This document shows, piece after piece, positions 7,033 through 15,975 of a stretch of 64,000 nucleotides of DNA. Each line of letters starts with the position of its first letter. Positions within the stretch are counted from its first letter, which is position 1. The notes beneath the pieces are model-generated. The model worked only from the letters and a program-made list of their open reading frames with translations. It searched no databases and was not told where the DNA came from. The translations under genes and the position numbers were made by a program. Source of the DNA: Bradyrhizobium sp. G127 (GTDB lineage Bacteria > Pseudomonadota > Alphaproteobacteria > Rhizobiales > Xanthobacteraceae); assembly GCF_021502575.1 (NCBI RefSeq), contig NZ_JAKFGN010000003.1:556501-620500 (forward strand). Reading direction: 5' to 3'.

Positions 7033-9345
7033 TCAATACTTCACGTTCGCGAACATGCGCACGCCGAGGCCGGGCTGCAACACCTGATCCTTGTTGTAAG
7101 CGACGGCATTGCGAATATCGTCATTGAGCAGGTTGTTGCCGACCAGACCGAAGGTGAACTCTCTCGGTCCGAGCCAGCTGTCCTTTGCGAGTTTCGTGGT
7201 GTAACTCACCTCCGCCCGCAGGTTGTTGTAGCCGGCTGTGGGCGTTTCGACTCCGCTGACGTCGTTCTGTGCGAAGGCATGCAACAGGTTGACGCGCGCG
7301 AGCCAATTGGCGTCCCGGTAGTAGATGCCGCCGCCGAGGCGCTGCGGCGGAATGCGCGGCACGTTGGTGCCGTCGGTGAAGGTGGCGCGGACGATGTCAT
7401 ATTGTCCCTCGACGCCGAATTGCCCGGCCCAGACCGGCAACACGTCGTATTGGAACTGGAATTCACCGCCGCGGAAGATCGCGTCGCGCTGGGAGTAGAT
7501 CGCTTGGTTGAGTTCGAGGCCGCCGCCGAACTGGCAAGTGACGTCCTCGCAGGTATTGCCGGTCAGCCGCCGGTAGATGAAGCCATTGAAGCGTGTGTAG
7601 TAACCGGTCAGTTCGAAGCGGAACGGCCCGGTGGCGCGACGCAGCCCGGCTTCGACCGACTTCGCGGATTCGATTCCGAGATTCGGATTGCCGATATCGA
7701 ACGTCGTCGTGGCGTCGTGGCCGCCGCGTGAAAACAGTTCGGCCGGCTTGGGCGCGCGTTCGGTGTACTGCCCGGTAATACTCGCCGCCAGATTCCACGG
7801 CAGGTTCTGAATCAGGCCGATGCTTCCGCTCTTTGGCGTGAAGTTGAGATTGCGCGCGGTGGGTGCGCCGATGGCGGTCGGATCGACATTGAGATCGAAC
7901 AGGTCCGGCACGAATGCCGGCGTGGTGCCGCTGAGATCGACATGCTCGATACGTCCCGCGATCTGCGCCTTGGTTACGTCGCTGAATTTGAATTCGTTGA
8001 AGACATATCCGGCGACCTTGGTGTTCTTGTTCGGGTCCCACAATCCGTTCAGCGGACTGCCTGGATCGTCGGGACTCGGCGCCGTCAGTTCCTGGTGCGA
8101 CGCCTGGACGCCGACGGCGGTGGTCAACGCCGCGAAGCGGACATCGAGCGGCGCGAACTGCACCTCGACGCGGCCTTCCTGCTCCTTGTTGGTGAAGGTC
8201 TGCCGCACGCCATCGGTGGAGAAATCCGCCGGATCGGTGCGGCCGAGTTCGTTGTGCTTGTAGTCGGTCACGCCGGCCCAGAACCGGATCACCTCGATGG
8301 CCGCGGAATCCGGATGATAGTCACCCTTCAGCGAAACCTTGGTCTGCTTCGCATCGATGCGGGTACCGACCTCTTCGCCTTCGGTGCCCGGGATTCGGTA
8401 GAGGCTGTTGGTCTGTGTCACCGCCGCGCCAATGAAGCCGCCCTCGAAGAAGTAGGAGCCGCCGACCGATCCGCCGATCGATTGCGTCGCCGTATTCCTC
8501 TGGATGCCGTGAGGTGTGCTGTAGTCCTCGGTCTTGCGGGCGTAGGCGTCGGCGTGGATGGCGACGTTGTTGCCCGCGGCATCGAGCAGCACACCGCCTT
8601 CGCGGCCGAGATCCACGCTCGACAGGGCGCTCCGTGTCTCGAAACTGGCGCAGGGATTGGAGGGCGAAAGCACCGGTGCCTTGACGTTGTAGCCATAGGT
8701 CTGGATCGACGGCACCGCGCTGCACGGCAACGTTTCCGGAATGCGGTTGTTGCTGGCGCTGACCACGCCGCCGATCGATTGCGATCCGTAGCGCAACGTT
8801 GCCGGTCCCCGAATGACCTCCACCTGACTGGTCGCCAGCGGATCGATCGGCACGAAATGGTCTTCGCCCAGATCTGACGCGCCATTGCTGCCGATGCCGT
8901 TCTCGACAATGCCGACGCGATTCACATCAAGGCCGCGGATGATCGGGCGGCTTGATGCGCCGGGCGCGAAGGATGAACCGGTGATCCCGGGCTTGTTGTT
9001 CAGCAGGTCGCCGAGGGTGGCAGCGCCGCTGCGGCGGATCTCCTCGTTCGGGACCACGGTAACGGTGGCGAACTGGTCCGTGACGATCGGCAGCGTACCC
9101 GGATAGGTGTCCGGATTCGGCGCGGGGGCGGCGGACGGCGCTGCGGCCGTGGTGCGACCGGGTTCGCCCCGATGCCGATGCGGCCGCTGGATCGGGCTCG
9201 GAGCCTGAACCACGATTTCCGGCAATGCGGTCTCGGCCGCTGCAGGCTGATCGGCCTGTTGCGAGCGTGCGGCGGCGCTGACGAGAAGCGCCATCGCGAC
9301 GGCGGAGCCACCGGCAAGTGAAGCGCGAAGAAGTTTGTACGACAT
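7033..9345 (-). CDS. TonB-dependent outer-membrane receptor, probable zinc uptake (ZnuD-like)
   Basis: A 770-residue outer-membrane receptor that should move a metal or small chelate into the periplasm using TonB energy. It has a signal peptide (ends near AARSQQA), a plug domain (TVTVVPNEEIRRSGAATLGDLL, then PIIRGLDVNRV and VEVIRGPATLRYGS) and a beta-barrel ending in the aromatic-type C-terminus VRMFANVKY. A short His-rich patch (RPHRHRG) lies near residue 55, and acidic/His loops (DLGEDHFVP, DYKHNELG) resemble the ZnuD zinc receptor group. The start ATG has AGGA ten bases upstream. It follows a His/Cys-containing DUF2946-like gene, and both lie behind a Zur-box-like palindrome. The zinc assignment rests on that operator and on family resemblance; copper or a metallophore remain possible. 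Confidence 0.87.
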   Translation of the reverse strand: MSYKLLRASLAGGSAVAMALLVSAAARSQQADQPAAAETALPEIVVQAPSPIQRPHRHRGEPGRTTAAAPSAAPAPNPDTYPGTLPIVTDQFATVTVVPNEEIRRSGAATLGDLLNNKPGITGSSFAPGASSRPIIRGLDVNRVGIVENGIGSNGASDLGEDHFVPIDPLATSQVEVIRGPATLRYGSQSIGGVVSASNNRIPETLPCSAVPSIQTYGYNVKAPVLSPSNPCASFETRSALSSVDLGREGGVLLDAAGNNVAIHADAYARKTEDYSTPHGIQRNTATQSIGGSVGGSYFFEGGFIGAAVTQTNSLYRIPGTEGEEVGTRIDAKQTKVSLKGDYHPDSAAIEVIRFWAGVTDYKHNELGRTDPADFSTDGVRQTFTNKEQEGRVEVQFAPLDVRFAALTTAVGVQASHQELTAPSPDDPGSPLNGLWDPNKNTKVAGYVFNEFKFSDVTKAQIAGRIEHVDLSGTTPAFVPDLFDLNVDPTAIGAPTARNLNFTPKSGSIGLIQNLPWNLAASITGQYTERAPKPAELFSRGGHDATTTFDIGNPNLGIESAKSVEAGLRRATGPFRFELTGYYTRFNGFIYRRLTGNTCEDVTCQFGGGLELNQAIYSQRDAIFRGGEFQFQYDVLPVWAGQFGVEGQYDIVRATFTDGTNVPRIPPQRLGGGIYYRDANWLARVNLLHAFAQNDVSGVETPTAGYNNLRAEVSYTTKLAKDSWLGPREFTFGLVGNNLLNDDIRNAVAYNKDQVLQPGLGVRMFANVKY

Positions 9346-9458
9346 GATGCTTTGATCCTGACACCGCGCCGATTCCCTGGTGCGGGAGCGGGCGGTTCAC
9401 CTCGAATGTCCCGTCATCGCCGCAGGCGGCAAAAACCGGGATCGGACAACAGTTCGAG

Positions 9459-9812
9459 TCAGGATTGCGGAGGGGCGCGGGACTGGAATGAGCCGCGCCG
9501 GCTGTCCGGTGCGACGGACTCAAGATCGAGGGCGGCTTGAAAGGTACCGAAGGTCAGCGGCAGCAGCAGGGACGGAGCGTCCGCCGCAACGGCATGGCTC
9601 GTCATCGCCGCGCTGGAGCAGATGGCGCAGAGATCGTGATGGGCGCCGTGAGTGTCGCCGCTGTCGGGTGTGGAAGCTTGCGGATGGCCGGCCGAGATGC
9701 TGGCACCGGCCAGATCGTTGTGGAAATGCCCGAACGACAGGCCGAGCTGCAACGCCAGCGCGAACAGCGCCAGCAGCGACAGCCTTTTTGCCTTCGATCG
9801 CAGCCAGTTCAT
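9459..9812 (-). CDS. Small His/Cys-containing exported protein, DUF2946-like
   Basis: 117 residues. A hydrophobic N-terminus (LSLLALFALALQLGLSFGHF) looks like a signal peptide or signal anchor. It is followed by a metal-binding-looking stretch, HGAHHDLCAICSSA with a CxxC, and a second hydrophobic stretch near residue 77 (PSLLLPLTFG). This resembles the DUF2946 group often found beside metal transport genes. It is the first gene behind the Zur-like site, 113 bp ahead of the TonB receptor, so the two are probably co-transcribed. A periplasmic metal-handling role is inferred. Confidence 0.75.
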   Translation of the reverse strand: MNWLRSKAKRLSLLALFALALQLGLSFGHFHNDLAGASISAGHPQASTPDSGDTHGAHHDLCAICSSAAMTSHAVAADAPSLLLPLTFGTFQAALDLESVAPDSRRGSFQSRAPPQS

Positions 9813-9862
9813 TGCCGGGTACGCCCCACATCCATCCGGTCCCGCAACGAGGCTGGTTCCGG

Positions 9863-9879
9863 ATGTTATAATGTAACAT
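9863..9879 (-). promoter_or_regulatory. Zur-box-like palindrome
   Basis: ATGTTA (9863-9868), spacer TAATG, TAACAT (9874-9879): a perfect 6-bp inverted repeat of the ATGTTATAa...TAACAT type recognised by proteobacterial Zur repressors. It lies 51 bp upstream of the DUF2946-like start, where repressor binding would overlap a promoter. Zur binding is inferred from resemblance to the consensus. Confidence 0.72.
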
Positions 9880-9970
9880 TGCCGGTCGGGGCGAGGGTGT
9901 CAACACGGGACCAACGGCTGGTGCCGAGTTGCTGCGCCGGTGTGGCCCGATCGACACGTCGGCCGGTTCA

Positions 9971-10046
9971 GCGAGCCTCGAAGGGCGACGGCGCATCACA
10001 GCCGTCATCCTGCGAGGCTCGCAAGCGCTCGCACCTCGGGAGGACG
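9971..10046. repeat. Dispersed palindromic repeat, family A, copy 2
   Basis: GCGAGCCTCG (9971-9980) is inverted at 10013-10022, and the internal GACGGC/GCCGTC continues the pairing, giving a long hairpin. A further GAGGTGCGAGCGC-like core on the complementary strand follows. It lies between the convergently ended MoxR operon and the zinc operon's promoter. Confidence 0.75.
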
Positions 10047-10110
10047 AAAGCCTGCGTATTGTTCCGGCTTGTGGCTCGCCGCGTCCCGTTCGCCGCGCCG
10101 ATCGAGGCTA

Positions 10111-12174
10111 TCAACGGCCTTCGCGCAGCCATGTGCTGGCGAACGCGCCGAGCAGCAGCAGCAGGCCGATCAGTCCTGCGAAGATCGGCAGCACACCGAT
10201 GCCGCGCACCACGCTGGCGTCGCGCATCTTGACGCCGAGCCAGCCTTCGCCGCGGAACACCGTGGAGGCGCGGACCGGCAGCACGCGCGGCAGATCGATG
10301 CTGCCGCCATCCGCCACGCGGCGCACGTCGCCGCCGGTTGTCTGCAACAGCGGGCGCAATGCTTCCGTGGTTGATGTGACTTCCGCGAATTCCTTCGGAT
10401 TGATCGGGCCGACATTGATCAGCGCCTTGAGGTCGCCGTCGGTGGCCTGCCATAGGCCGAGTTCATCGGCGCCCGTCGAGGCGCGCCATTCGCCGGGCTC
10501 GCTCGCCGTCAGCGTCACCTGGCGCGTCGTGCCTGAGGGCGATGTAATCGTGACGGGCTGCACCGTGTCGGCCATGGTCTGCCGTGTCACGACGAGATCG
10601 TGGCCTTCGACCTTGAGACGTAGCGCTTCCTCGTCGAGGTCGGGCTGCTTCATCAGCCAGTGCGACATGCGTCGCAACAGGTCGAGATGCGGGCCGCCGC
10701 CTTCATAGCCGCGCGCCCACAGCCAGATGTGATCGGAGAGCAGCAGCGCGACGCGTCCTTCGCCCTGCCGCGACAGCAGCAGCAGCGGCTTGCCGTCGGC
10801 GCCTTCCATGATCGGCGGATTGGTCGGATTGCGGGTGTCGACGAGGCGGAAAAAACGGCTCCAGTGCGGCGGCTCGCTGTTCGCGCCTTCCAGTCCCCGC
10901 GTTACCGGATGGCGCTTGCCGAGGTCGCTCAGCCGCGCCGTGAACGCCTTTTCGCTCACGCCGGTTGGCTCGGCTGGAAGGATCGCATCCAGCGGCGTCC
11001 GCCAGATGCTGGTCGGGCTGGCGTAGTCAGGTCCCGCAGAGACCAGCACCGCGCCGCCGGCGCGCACATAGCGCGTGATGTTGTCGAAGTAGGAAATCGG
11101 CAGCACGCCTTGCCGCGCGTAGCGGTCGAAGATGATGAGCTGGAACTCATGGATCTTCTGCTGGAACAGTTCGCGGGTAGGGAATGCGATCAGCGACAGT
11201 TCATTGATCGGCGTGCCGTCCTGCTTCTCAGGCGGGCGCAGAATGGTGAAATGCACCAGATCGACGCTGGCATCCGACTTCAACAGGTTACGCCAGGTGC
11301 GCTCGCCGGAATGCGGTTCGCCGGAGACCAGCAGCACGCGCAGCTTGTCACGCACGCCGTCGATGGAAACCACGGCGCGGTTGTTCACCGGCGTCAGTTC
11401 GCCGTCCAGCTTCGAGGCTTCGATCTCGATGATGTTCGGACCGGCATGGGGAATGTCGAGCGTCACGCTGACCTGTTCGCCGCTGCGCACCGCGCGTTCG
11501 CTGAGCACGTCGCCGTCGCGGCGCACGGTCACGCGGGCGCTCTCGTTGGTGACGCCCTGGTCGTCGAGACGATAGGTGATGGTCTGGTTCTGGCCGACAA
11601 TGCCGAAGCGCGGAGCGGCAACGATGGCGATGCGGCGGTCGCGCTCGTTGCTGCGCCCGGTGATCAGCGCATGCACCGGCGCATTGAAGCCGATGGCTCC
11701 TGCGTTGGCGGGAATGTCGTGGACACGGCCGTCGGTAATCAGAAATGCACCTGCGACGCGGTCGGTCGGCACGTCGGACAGCGCCGACGTGACAGCAGAG
11801 AACAGTTTGGTGCCGTCGGTCTCACCGTCGGCCTGTCCGGCCTCGACCACCCGCACCTCAAGGCCCTTGATGTCCTTCAGGCGGGCCACCAGCGCATCGC
11901 GTGCCTCATTGGTCTCGCGCGTGCGTTCGCCGAAATTCTGGCTCGGGCTTTTGTCGATAACGACGGCGGCAACCGAGGAAAGCGGCTCACGCTCCTCGCG
12001 GGTGAAGGATGGATTGGCCAGCGCCAGCAGGATCAGCGCCAGCGCTGCGACACGTACCGCAGCGCCCCGCGCCCGCGCGAACAGCAGCACCGCCGCGATC
12101 ACGATGATCGCGGCGAGGCCGAGCCACAGCACGAGGGTGGGAACAAGCGGTGCGAATGCGATGCCGTATTGCAT
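10111..12174 (-). CDS. VWA-like membrane protein, last gene of the MoxR operon
   Basis: 687 residues. Two N-terminal membrane helices (about 8-32 and 38-55) are followed by a von Willebrand A-like region with a MIDAS-type DKSPS (AVVIDKSPSQNF). A central glutamine-amidotransferase-like fold follows (LIIFDRYARQGVLP, then YVRAGGAVLVSAGPDY), and one C-terminal membrane helix (LPIFAGLIGLLLLLGAFAS). It starts one base after the DUF4159 gene ends, so it is translated in the same operon. Such proteins accompany MoxR ATPases and probably work on the inner membrane, but no biochemical role is established that I can name. Confidence 0.8.
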   Translation of the reverse strand: MQYGIAFAPLVPTLVLWLGLAAIIVIAAVLLFARARGAAVRVAALALILLALANPSFTREEREPLSSVAAVVIDKSPSQNFGERTRETNEARDALVARLKDIKGLEVRVVEAGQADGETDGTKLFSAVTSALSDVPTDRVAGAFLITDGRVHDIPANAGAIGFNAPVHALITGRSNERDRRIAIVAAPRFGIVGQNQTITYRLDDQGVTNESARVTVRRDGDVLSERAVRSGEQVSVTLDIPHAGPNIIEIEASKLDGELTPVNNRAVVSIDGVRDKLRVLLVSGEPHSGERTWRNLLKSDASVDLVHFTILRPPEKQDGTPINELSLIAFPTRELFQQKIHEFQLIIFDRYARQGVLPISYFDNITRYVRAGGAVLVSAGPDYASPTSIWRTPLDAILPAEPTGVSEKAFTARLSDLGKRHPVTRGLEGANSEPPHWSRFFRLVDTRNPTNPPIMEGADGKPLLLLSRQGEGRVALLLSDHIWLWARGYEGGGPHLDLLRRMSHWLMKQPDLDEEALRLKVEGHDLVVTRQTMADTVQPVTITSPSGTTRQVTLTASEPGEWRASTGADELGLWQATDGDLKALINVGPINPKEFAEVTSTTEALRPLLQTTGGDVRRVADGGSIDLPRVLPVRASTVFRGEGWLGVKMRDASVVRGIGVLPIFAGLIGLLLLLGAFASTWLREGR

Positions 12175-12175
12175 G

Positions 12176-15040
12176 TTACTGCCCCAGCCGTTCGATCAGC
12201 GCAGGGGCATGCACCTGGTCGGCCTTGTAGTTGCCCGTCAGCGTGTACATCACGATGTTGACGCCGGCGCGGAACGCGAGTTCGCGCTGGCGCGGATCGC
12301 CGGGCGTCAGCGGCAGCATCGGCTGGCCGTCGGTGCGCATGGCCCAAGCGCCGGCAAGATCGTTCGAGGTGATGATGATCGGCGACACACCGTCGCCGCC
12401 GCGCGCGGGCCGGTCGGCTGCGTCTTCGTCGTCGACGCGCGGCAGTGTCTCGACCCAGGTCTGACCCGAGTTGAAGCGGCCGGGGAAGTCGCGGAGCAGA
12501 TAAAACGTCTTGGTCAGAACGTGTTCGCGCGGCACCGGCTCGAGTTCGGGAATATCGAGCGACGACAGAATCTCGCGCAGCGTCAGCATCCCGGGCGTCT
12601 GCGATTCACCGCCGGGACCGGGGGGTGCTTCGACGGCGTCGCGGGTGTCGAACAGCACGGTGCCGCCCTGCTTCATATAGGCGTCGAGCTTGTTGATCGC
12701 GTCCTGCGACGGCTTCGCCGAACCGGAGATCACCGGCCAGTAGATCAGCGGGAAGAAAGCGAGCTCGTCGCGGGCGGGATCGACGCCCACGGGCTCGCCG
12801 GCTTCCAGCGCGGTGCGTTGCGCGAGAAATAGTGTCAGTCCCGACAGGCCGGCCTTGACGATGGAGTCCACGTCGGAGTTGCCGGTGAGCACATAGGCGA
12901 GACGCGTCTGCGAGACCGCCTTGATCGCGAAGTCGTCCGCCGCGGGATTGCTGACAGGCGGCGCCGCAGGTGCGCTTTTGGCTGGCGCTTTCGGAGCCTG
13001 CGCATACGACGGCGAAGGCTCGCCAGCGAGGGAAGCCAATGCGACGACAAGCGCGAGGGCTGCGGTCGCGGCGCGGCGTCTCAGCAGCGCCGCCAGTCCG
13101 CCGCCGAGAATGGCAACGATGATGGCGTCGATCAGGAACAGCGCCAGCGCGGTCGAGAGCAGGATGCCGCGCAGGTCGCGCGGCTCGGCATTGGTATAGG
13201 TCGCGCGCTGCGCCCTCAGTCCTGACGTGTCGAGCGGCGCAAGCCGGTCGGCGGCGGCGAGCGCATTCACCGCGAGCGGGCCGTCGGCAGGTCCATAAAG
13301 CCCGGGCGGATGATCGATGGTAGCGCGGTCGCGATAGTCCGCGCGCAGCGGCTTCGCGGTCGACGGTGGCGGCCCGAATGCGCCGAAACCGTCGAGGGTG
13401 CGGATCGGCGCAACAGTCTCCACACCGGCCTCGGCGGCGACACCTGCGCCCGCGTTGGCTGTATAGCCGGACATATCGACGACTCGCCGCAGCATTTCGA
13501 CAAAGGTGCCAGACATCGGCAGGTCCGACCACCGCATATCCGCGCTGATGTGGAACAGCACCACCATGCCCTTGTCGCGGTGTTCGCCCGTGACCAGCGG
13601 CGTGCCGTCGGCCAGCGAGACCCAGCTTCGCGATGCGAGCGCGGGATCGGGTTCGGCCAGCACCTGACGGGTGACGGTGATGTCCTTCGGCACGGCGAGA
13701 CCGGCGAACGGCCCGTCCGCTGCGAAAGAGGCCAGCGGTTGGGGCTTCTCCCAGGTCAGGCTGCCGCCGAGGCTGCGTCCGCCGCGGCGCAGTTTCACCG
13801 GCACCAGATCGTCGTCTCCGGCGGCAAGACGCGGCCCGGCGAAACGCACCAGCACGCCGCCCTGCGCAATCCATGTGTTGAGCCGGTCGCGAATCTCCGG
13901 CGACAGCGTGCCGACATCCGCGAGCACGATCATCGGCAGTTTCTGGTCGAGGAACTGTCCGATCGCGACCGCAGGCGCGCCACGCTCGCCGAGCCGCACG
14001 TCGGCGAACGGCGCCAGCGCGCGGGTGAGATAGAATGTCGAAGCCAGCAGCGGCTGCGCGGTGTCGCTGGTGGCACCGGAAACGATGCCGATGGCGCGAC
14101 GGCGCCAGCGCTTGTCGAGCAGCTGCACCGCGCCGGCCGAGCGTTCGCCGCTCACTTCAAGGCGAGCGATGTCGTTGCGCAATTCCACCGGCAGCTCGAA
14201 GCTTGCATCCACCTCGCGGTCCTGCGCGCCGAAGGCAAACTTCGCTTCGCCGATGGGCGAGCCCTTCTGGTCGAGCGCGCGCACCAAGCCAACGTCCGCG
14301 CCGCCGCCATTGGCGCGCAGCACCTTCACCGTCATCTTTGCCGCGGCATTCTCGGCGGCGACCAGCGCGTGCGCCGGTGCGGTGCCGCCTTCGAAGATCG
14401 TCAGGGTGCGATCCTGAATGGTTCTGGTCAGTCCTTCGACAAATTCGCCGCCGCGGCCGGTATCGATGCCGTCGCTGAGCCACGCGATCTCGGCATCGCC
14501 GGTCTTGGCGAGGAAGCGCGCCAGCGCCGGCAGGGTTTCGACGCGCTCGACCGCATAGGGTTTCGGCGCCAACTGGCGCACCGCGACGCGCGCGGTGCCG
14601 GCCGGCACCAGCGTGAGGTCGCGGGTGTTTTCCGACAGCGGCACGATGGCGACGGCGCGGCGATCGGAGTCCGCGTTGGCGATCAGTTCGTCGGCAGTCC
14701 GAATGCGCGCTTCCCAGCTTGAGGCGGCGCTCCAGCCGTCATCGAGCAGCAGCACCAGTGGCGCGCTGGAGCGGGTGATGCCTTCGCTCGGATTCCAGAT
14801 CGGACCGGCGGCGGCAAGGATCACCAGCGCCGCGGCCAGCAGGCGCAGCAGCGTCAGCCACCACGGCGTGCGCGAGGGTGTCTCTTCCTTCGGTGCGATC
14901 TCGAACAGCAGCCGGGTCGGCGGAAAATCGACGCGGCGCGGGCGTGGCGGCATCACGCGCAGCAGCCACCACAGCGCCGGAAGGCTCAGCAGACCCATCA
15001 GCAGCCACGGTTCGGCGAAGGAGAGCGGCAGTCCCATCAT
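12176..15040 (-). CDS. BatA-like / DUF4159 membrane protein
   Basis: 954 residues. The N-terminus has the BatA-type pair of membrane helices (FAEPWLLMGLLSLPALWWLL) and a beta-strand DFPPTRLLF. A VWA-like domain follows with an altered MIDAS (LLLDDGWSAAS in place of DxSxS). After a long extracytoplasmic region comes another helix (LALFLIDAIIVAILGGGLAAL near residue 655), and the C-terminal ~230 residues match DUF4159 (RLAYVLTGNSDVD, then FFPLIYWPV). Its ATG overlaps the DUF58 gene's end by four bases. The architecture fits a membrane partner of the MoxR ATPase. Loss of the canonical MIDAS residues suggests the VWA domain may not bind metal normally. Confidence 0.87.
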   Translation of the reverse strand: MMGLPLSFAEPWLLMGLLSLPALWWLLRVMPPRPRRVDFPPTRLLFEIAPKEETPSRTPWWLTLLRLLAAALVILAAAGPIWNPSEGITRSSAPLVLLLDDGWSAASSWEARIRTADELIANADSDRRAVAIVPLSENTRDLTLVPAGTARVAVRQLAPKPYAVERVETLPALARFLAKTGDAEIAWLSDGIDTGRGGEFVEGLTRTIQDRTLTIFEGGTAPAHALVAAENAAAKMTVKVLRANGGGADVGLVRALDQKGSPIGEAKFAFGAQDREVDASFELPVELRNDIARLEVSGERSAGAVQLLDKRWRRRAIGIVSGATSDTAQPLLASTFYLTRALAPFADVRLGERGAPAVAIGQFLDQKLPMIVLADVGTLSPEIRDRLNTWIAQGGVLVRFAGPRLAAGDDDLVPVKLRRGGRSLGGSLTWEKPQPLASFAADGPFAGLAVPKDITVTRQVLAEPDPALASRSWVSLADGTPLVTGEHRDKGMVVLFHISADMRWSDLPMSGTFVEMLRRVVDMSGYTANAGAGVAAEAGVETVAPIRTLDGFGAFGPPPSTAKPLRADYRDRATIDHPPGLYGPADGPLAVNALAAADRLAPLDTSGLRAQRATYTNAEPRDLRGILLSTALALFLIDAIIVAILGGGLAALLRRRAATAALALVVALASLAGEPSPSYAQAPKAPAKSAPAAPPVSNPAADDFAIKAVSQTRLAYVLTGNSDVDSIVKAGLSGLTLFLAQRTALEAGEPVGVDPARDELAFFPLIYWPVISGSAKPSQDAINKLDAYMKQGGTVLFDTRDAVEAPPGPGGESQTPGMLTLREILSSLDIPELEPVPREHVLTKTFYLLRDFPGRFNSGQTWVETLPRVDDEDAADRPARGGDGVSPIIITSNDLAGAWAMRTDGQPMLPLTPGDPRQRELAFRAGVNIVMYTLTGNYKADQVHAPALIERLGQ

Positions 15041-15975
15041 GAGCTGCGTCCTGCGGCGACGCGTCCCGCGCCGCCTTTCGACACCATCATGCCGCTGTGG
15101 AGATAGAGCAGCAGTTCGGCGGCCGAGCGATCCGTGGTGTGGGTCGAGAACAGCCAGCCGAGCTTGTTGGTTTCCTCGCGAATGGCGTCGCGATGCGCGG
15201 CGAGGCGCGCGGTGTAATCCTTCGCCCAGGTTTCGGCGCGGCCCGCGGTGATGACCTCACCGCCTTCGGGCTCGACGAATTCGATGCGGCCGGAATAGGG
15301 GAATGTCTCCTCGGCGGGATCGACGATCTGCAGCAGCGTGCCGTGCGCGCCCGACGAGGAGAGGCCGCCGAGCATGGTGCGGATCTCGCCGAGCGGCGAC
15401 CAGAAATCCGACAGCACCACGATCTCCGACAACGGCGAAGGAACGAACGCCGGAGGCAGGCTCGACCGTGTCACCGTGTCATGCAGAACCGCCTGCGCCA
15501 TCTTGTCGACGATGTTGCGGCTCGAACTCGGATTCAGCAGGCCGGGAACGCCGACGCGCTCGCCGCCGGCAACCAGCAGATCAGCCAAGGCAAATGTCAC
15601 CACCAGCGCGCGTTCGAGCTTGCTGTCGCGCGCGGTTTTCGAGGCGAACGCCATCGATTTGGAACGGTCCGGCCACAGCCATATGGTGTGCGCGGCTTCC
15701 CATTCCTGCTCGCGGACATAGAGATGATCGTCGCGCGCCGAACGCCGCCAGTCGATATTCTGCGAGGCCTCGCCGGAGACGAAGCGGCGATACTGCCAGA
15801 AGTTCTCGCCGGTGCCGGCGCGGCGTCGACCGTGCAGGCCGTGAATGACGTTGGCCGCGATGCGCCGCGCTTCCAGCACGAGACGCGGCAGCGACGCGGC
15901 GAGCGAACGGCTTTCACCATCGGCGCGTCGGACTGCTTCGATCTCCTGGAGTGCGGGTTGCGGCCGTGCTGCCAT
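15037..15975 (-). CDS. DUF58 domain protein
   Basis: 312 residues. The DUF58 core is present: YRRFVSGEASQNIDWRRSAR near residue 63, then LYVREQEWE and a VWA-like WLWPDRSKSM (DxSxS). Soluble, without signal or membrane segments. DUF58 proteins are the standard partner of MoxR ATPases and probably act as an adaptor to the membrane proteins encoded next. Its ATG overlaps the moxR-like gene's last base, and it overlaps the next gene by four, showing translational coupling. The client process is not known. Confidence 0.92.
   Translation of the reverse strand: MAARPQPALQEIEAVRRADGESRSLAASLPRLVLEARRIAANVIHGLHGRRRAGTGENFWQYRRFVSGEASQNIDWRRSARDDHLYVREQEWEAAHTIWLWPDRSKSMAFASKTARDSKLERALVVTFALADLLVAGGERVGVPGLLNPSSSRNIVDKMAQAVLHDTVTRSSLPPAFVPSPLSEIVVLSDFWSPLGEIRTMLGGLSSSGAHGTLLQIVDPAEETFPYSGRIEFVEPEGGEVITAGRAETWAKDYTARLAAHRDAIREETNKLGWLFSTHTTDRSAAELLLYLHSGMMVSKGGAGRVAAGRSS

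Noticed and set aside
10660-14722. Plus-strand open frames opposite the MoxR operon
   Set aside because: Antisense artefacts of GC-rich third positions. The minus-strand genes have coupled starts and recognisable domains.
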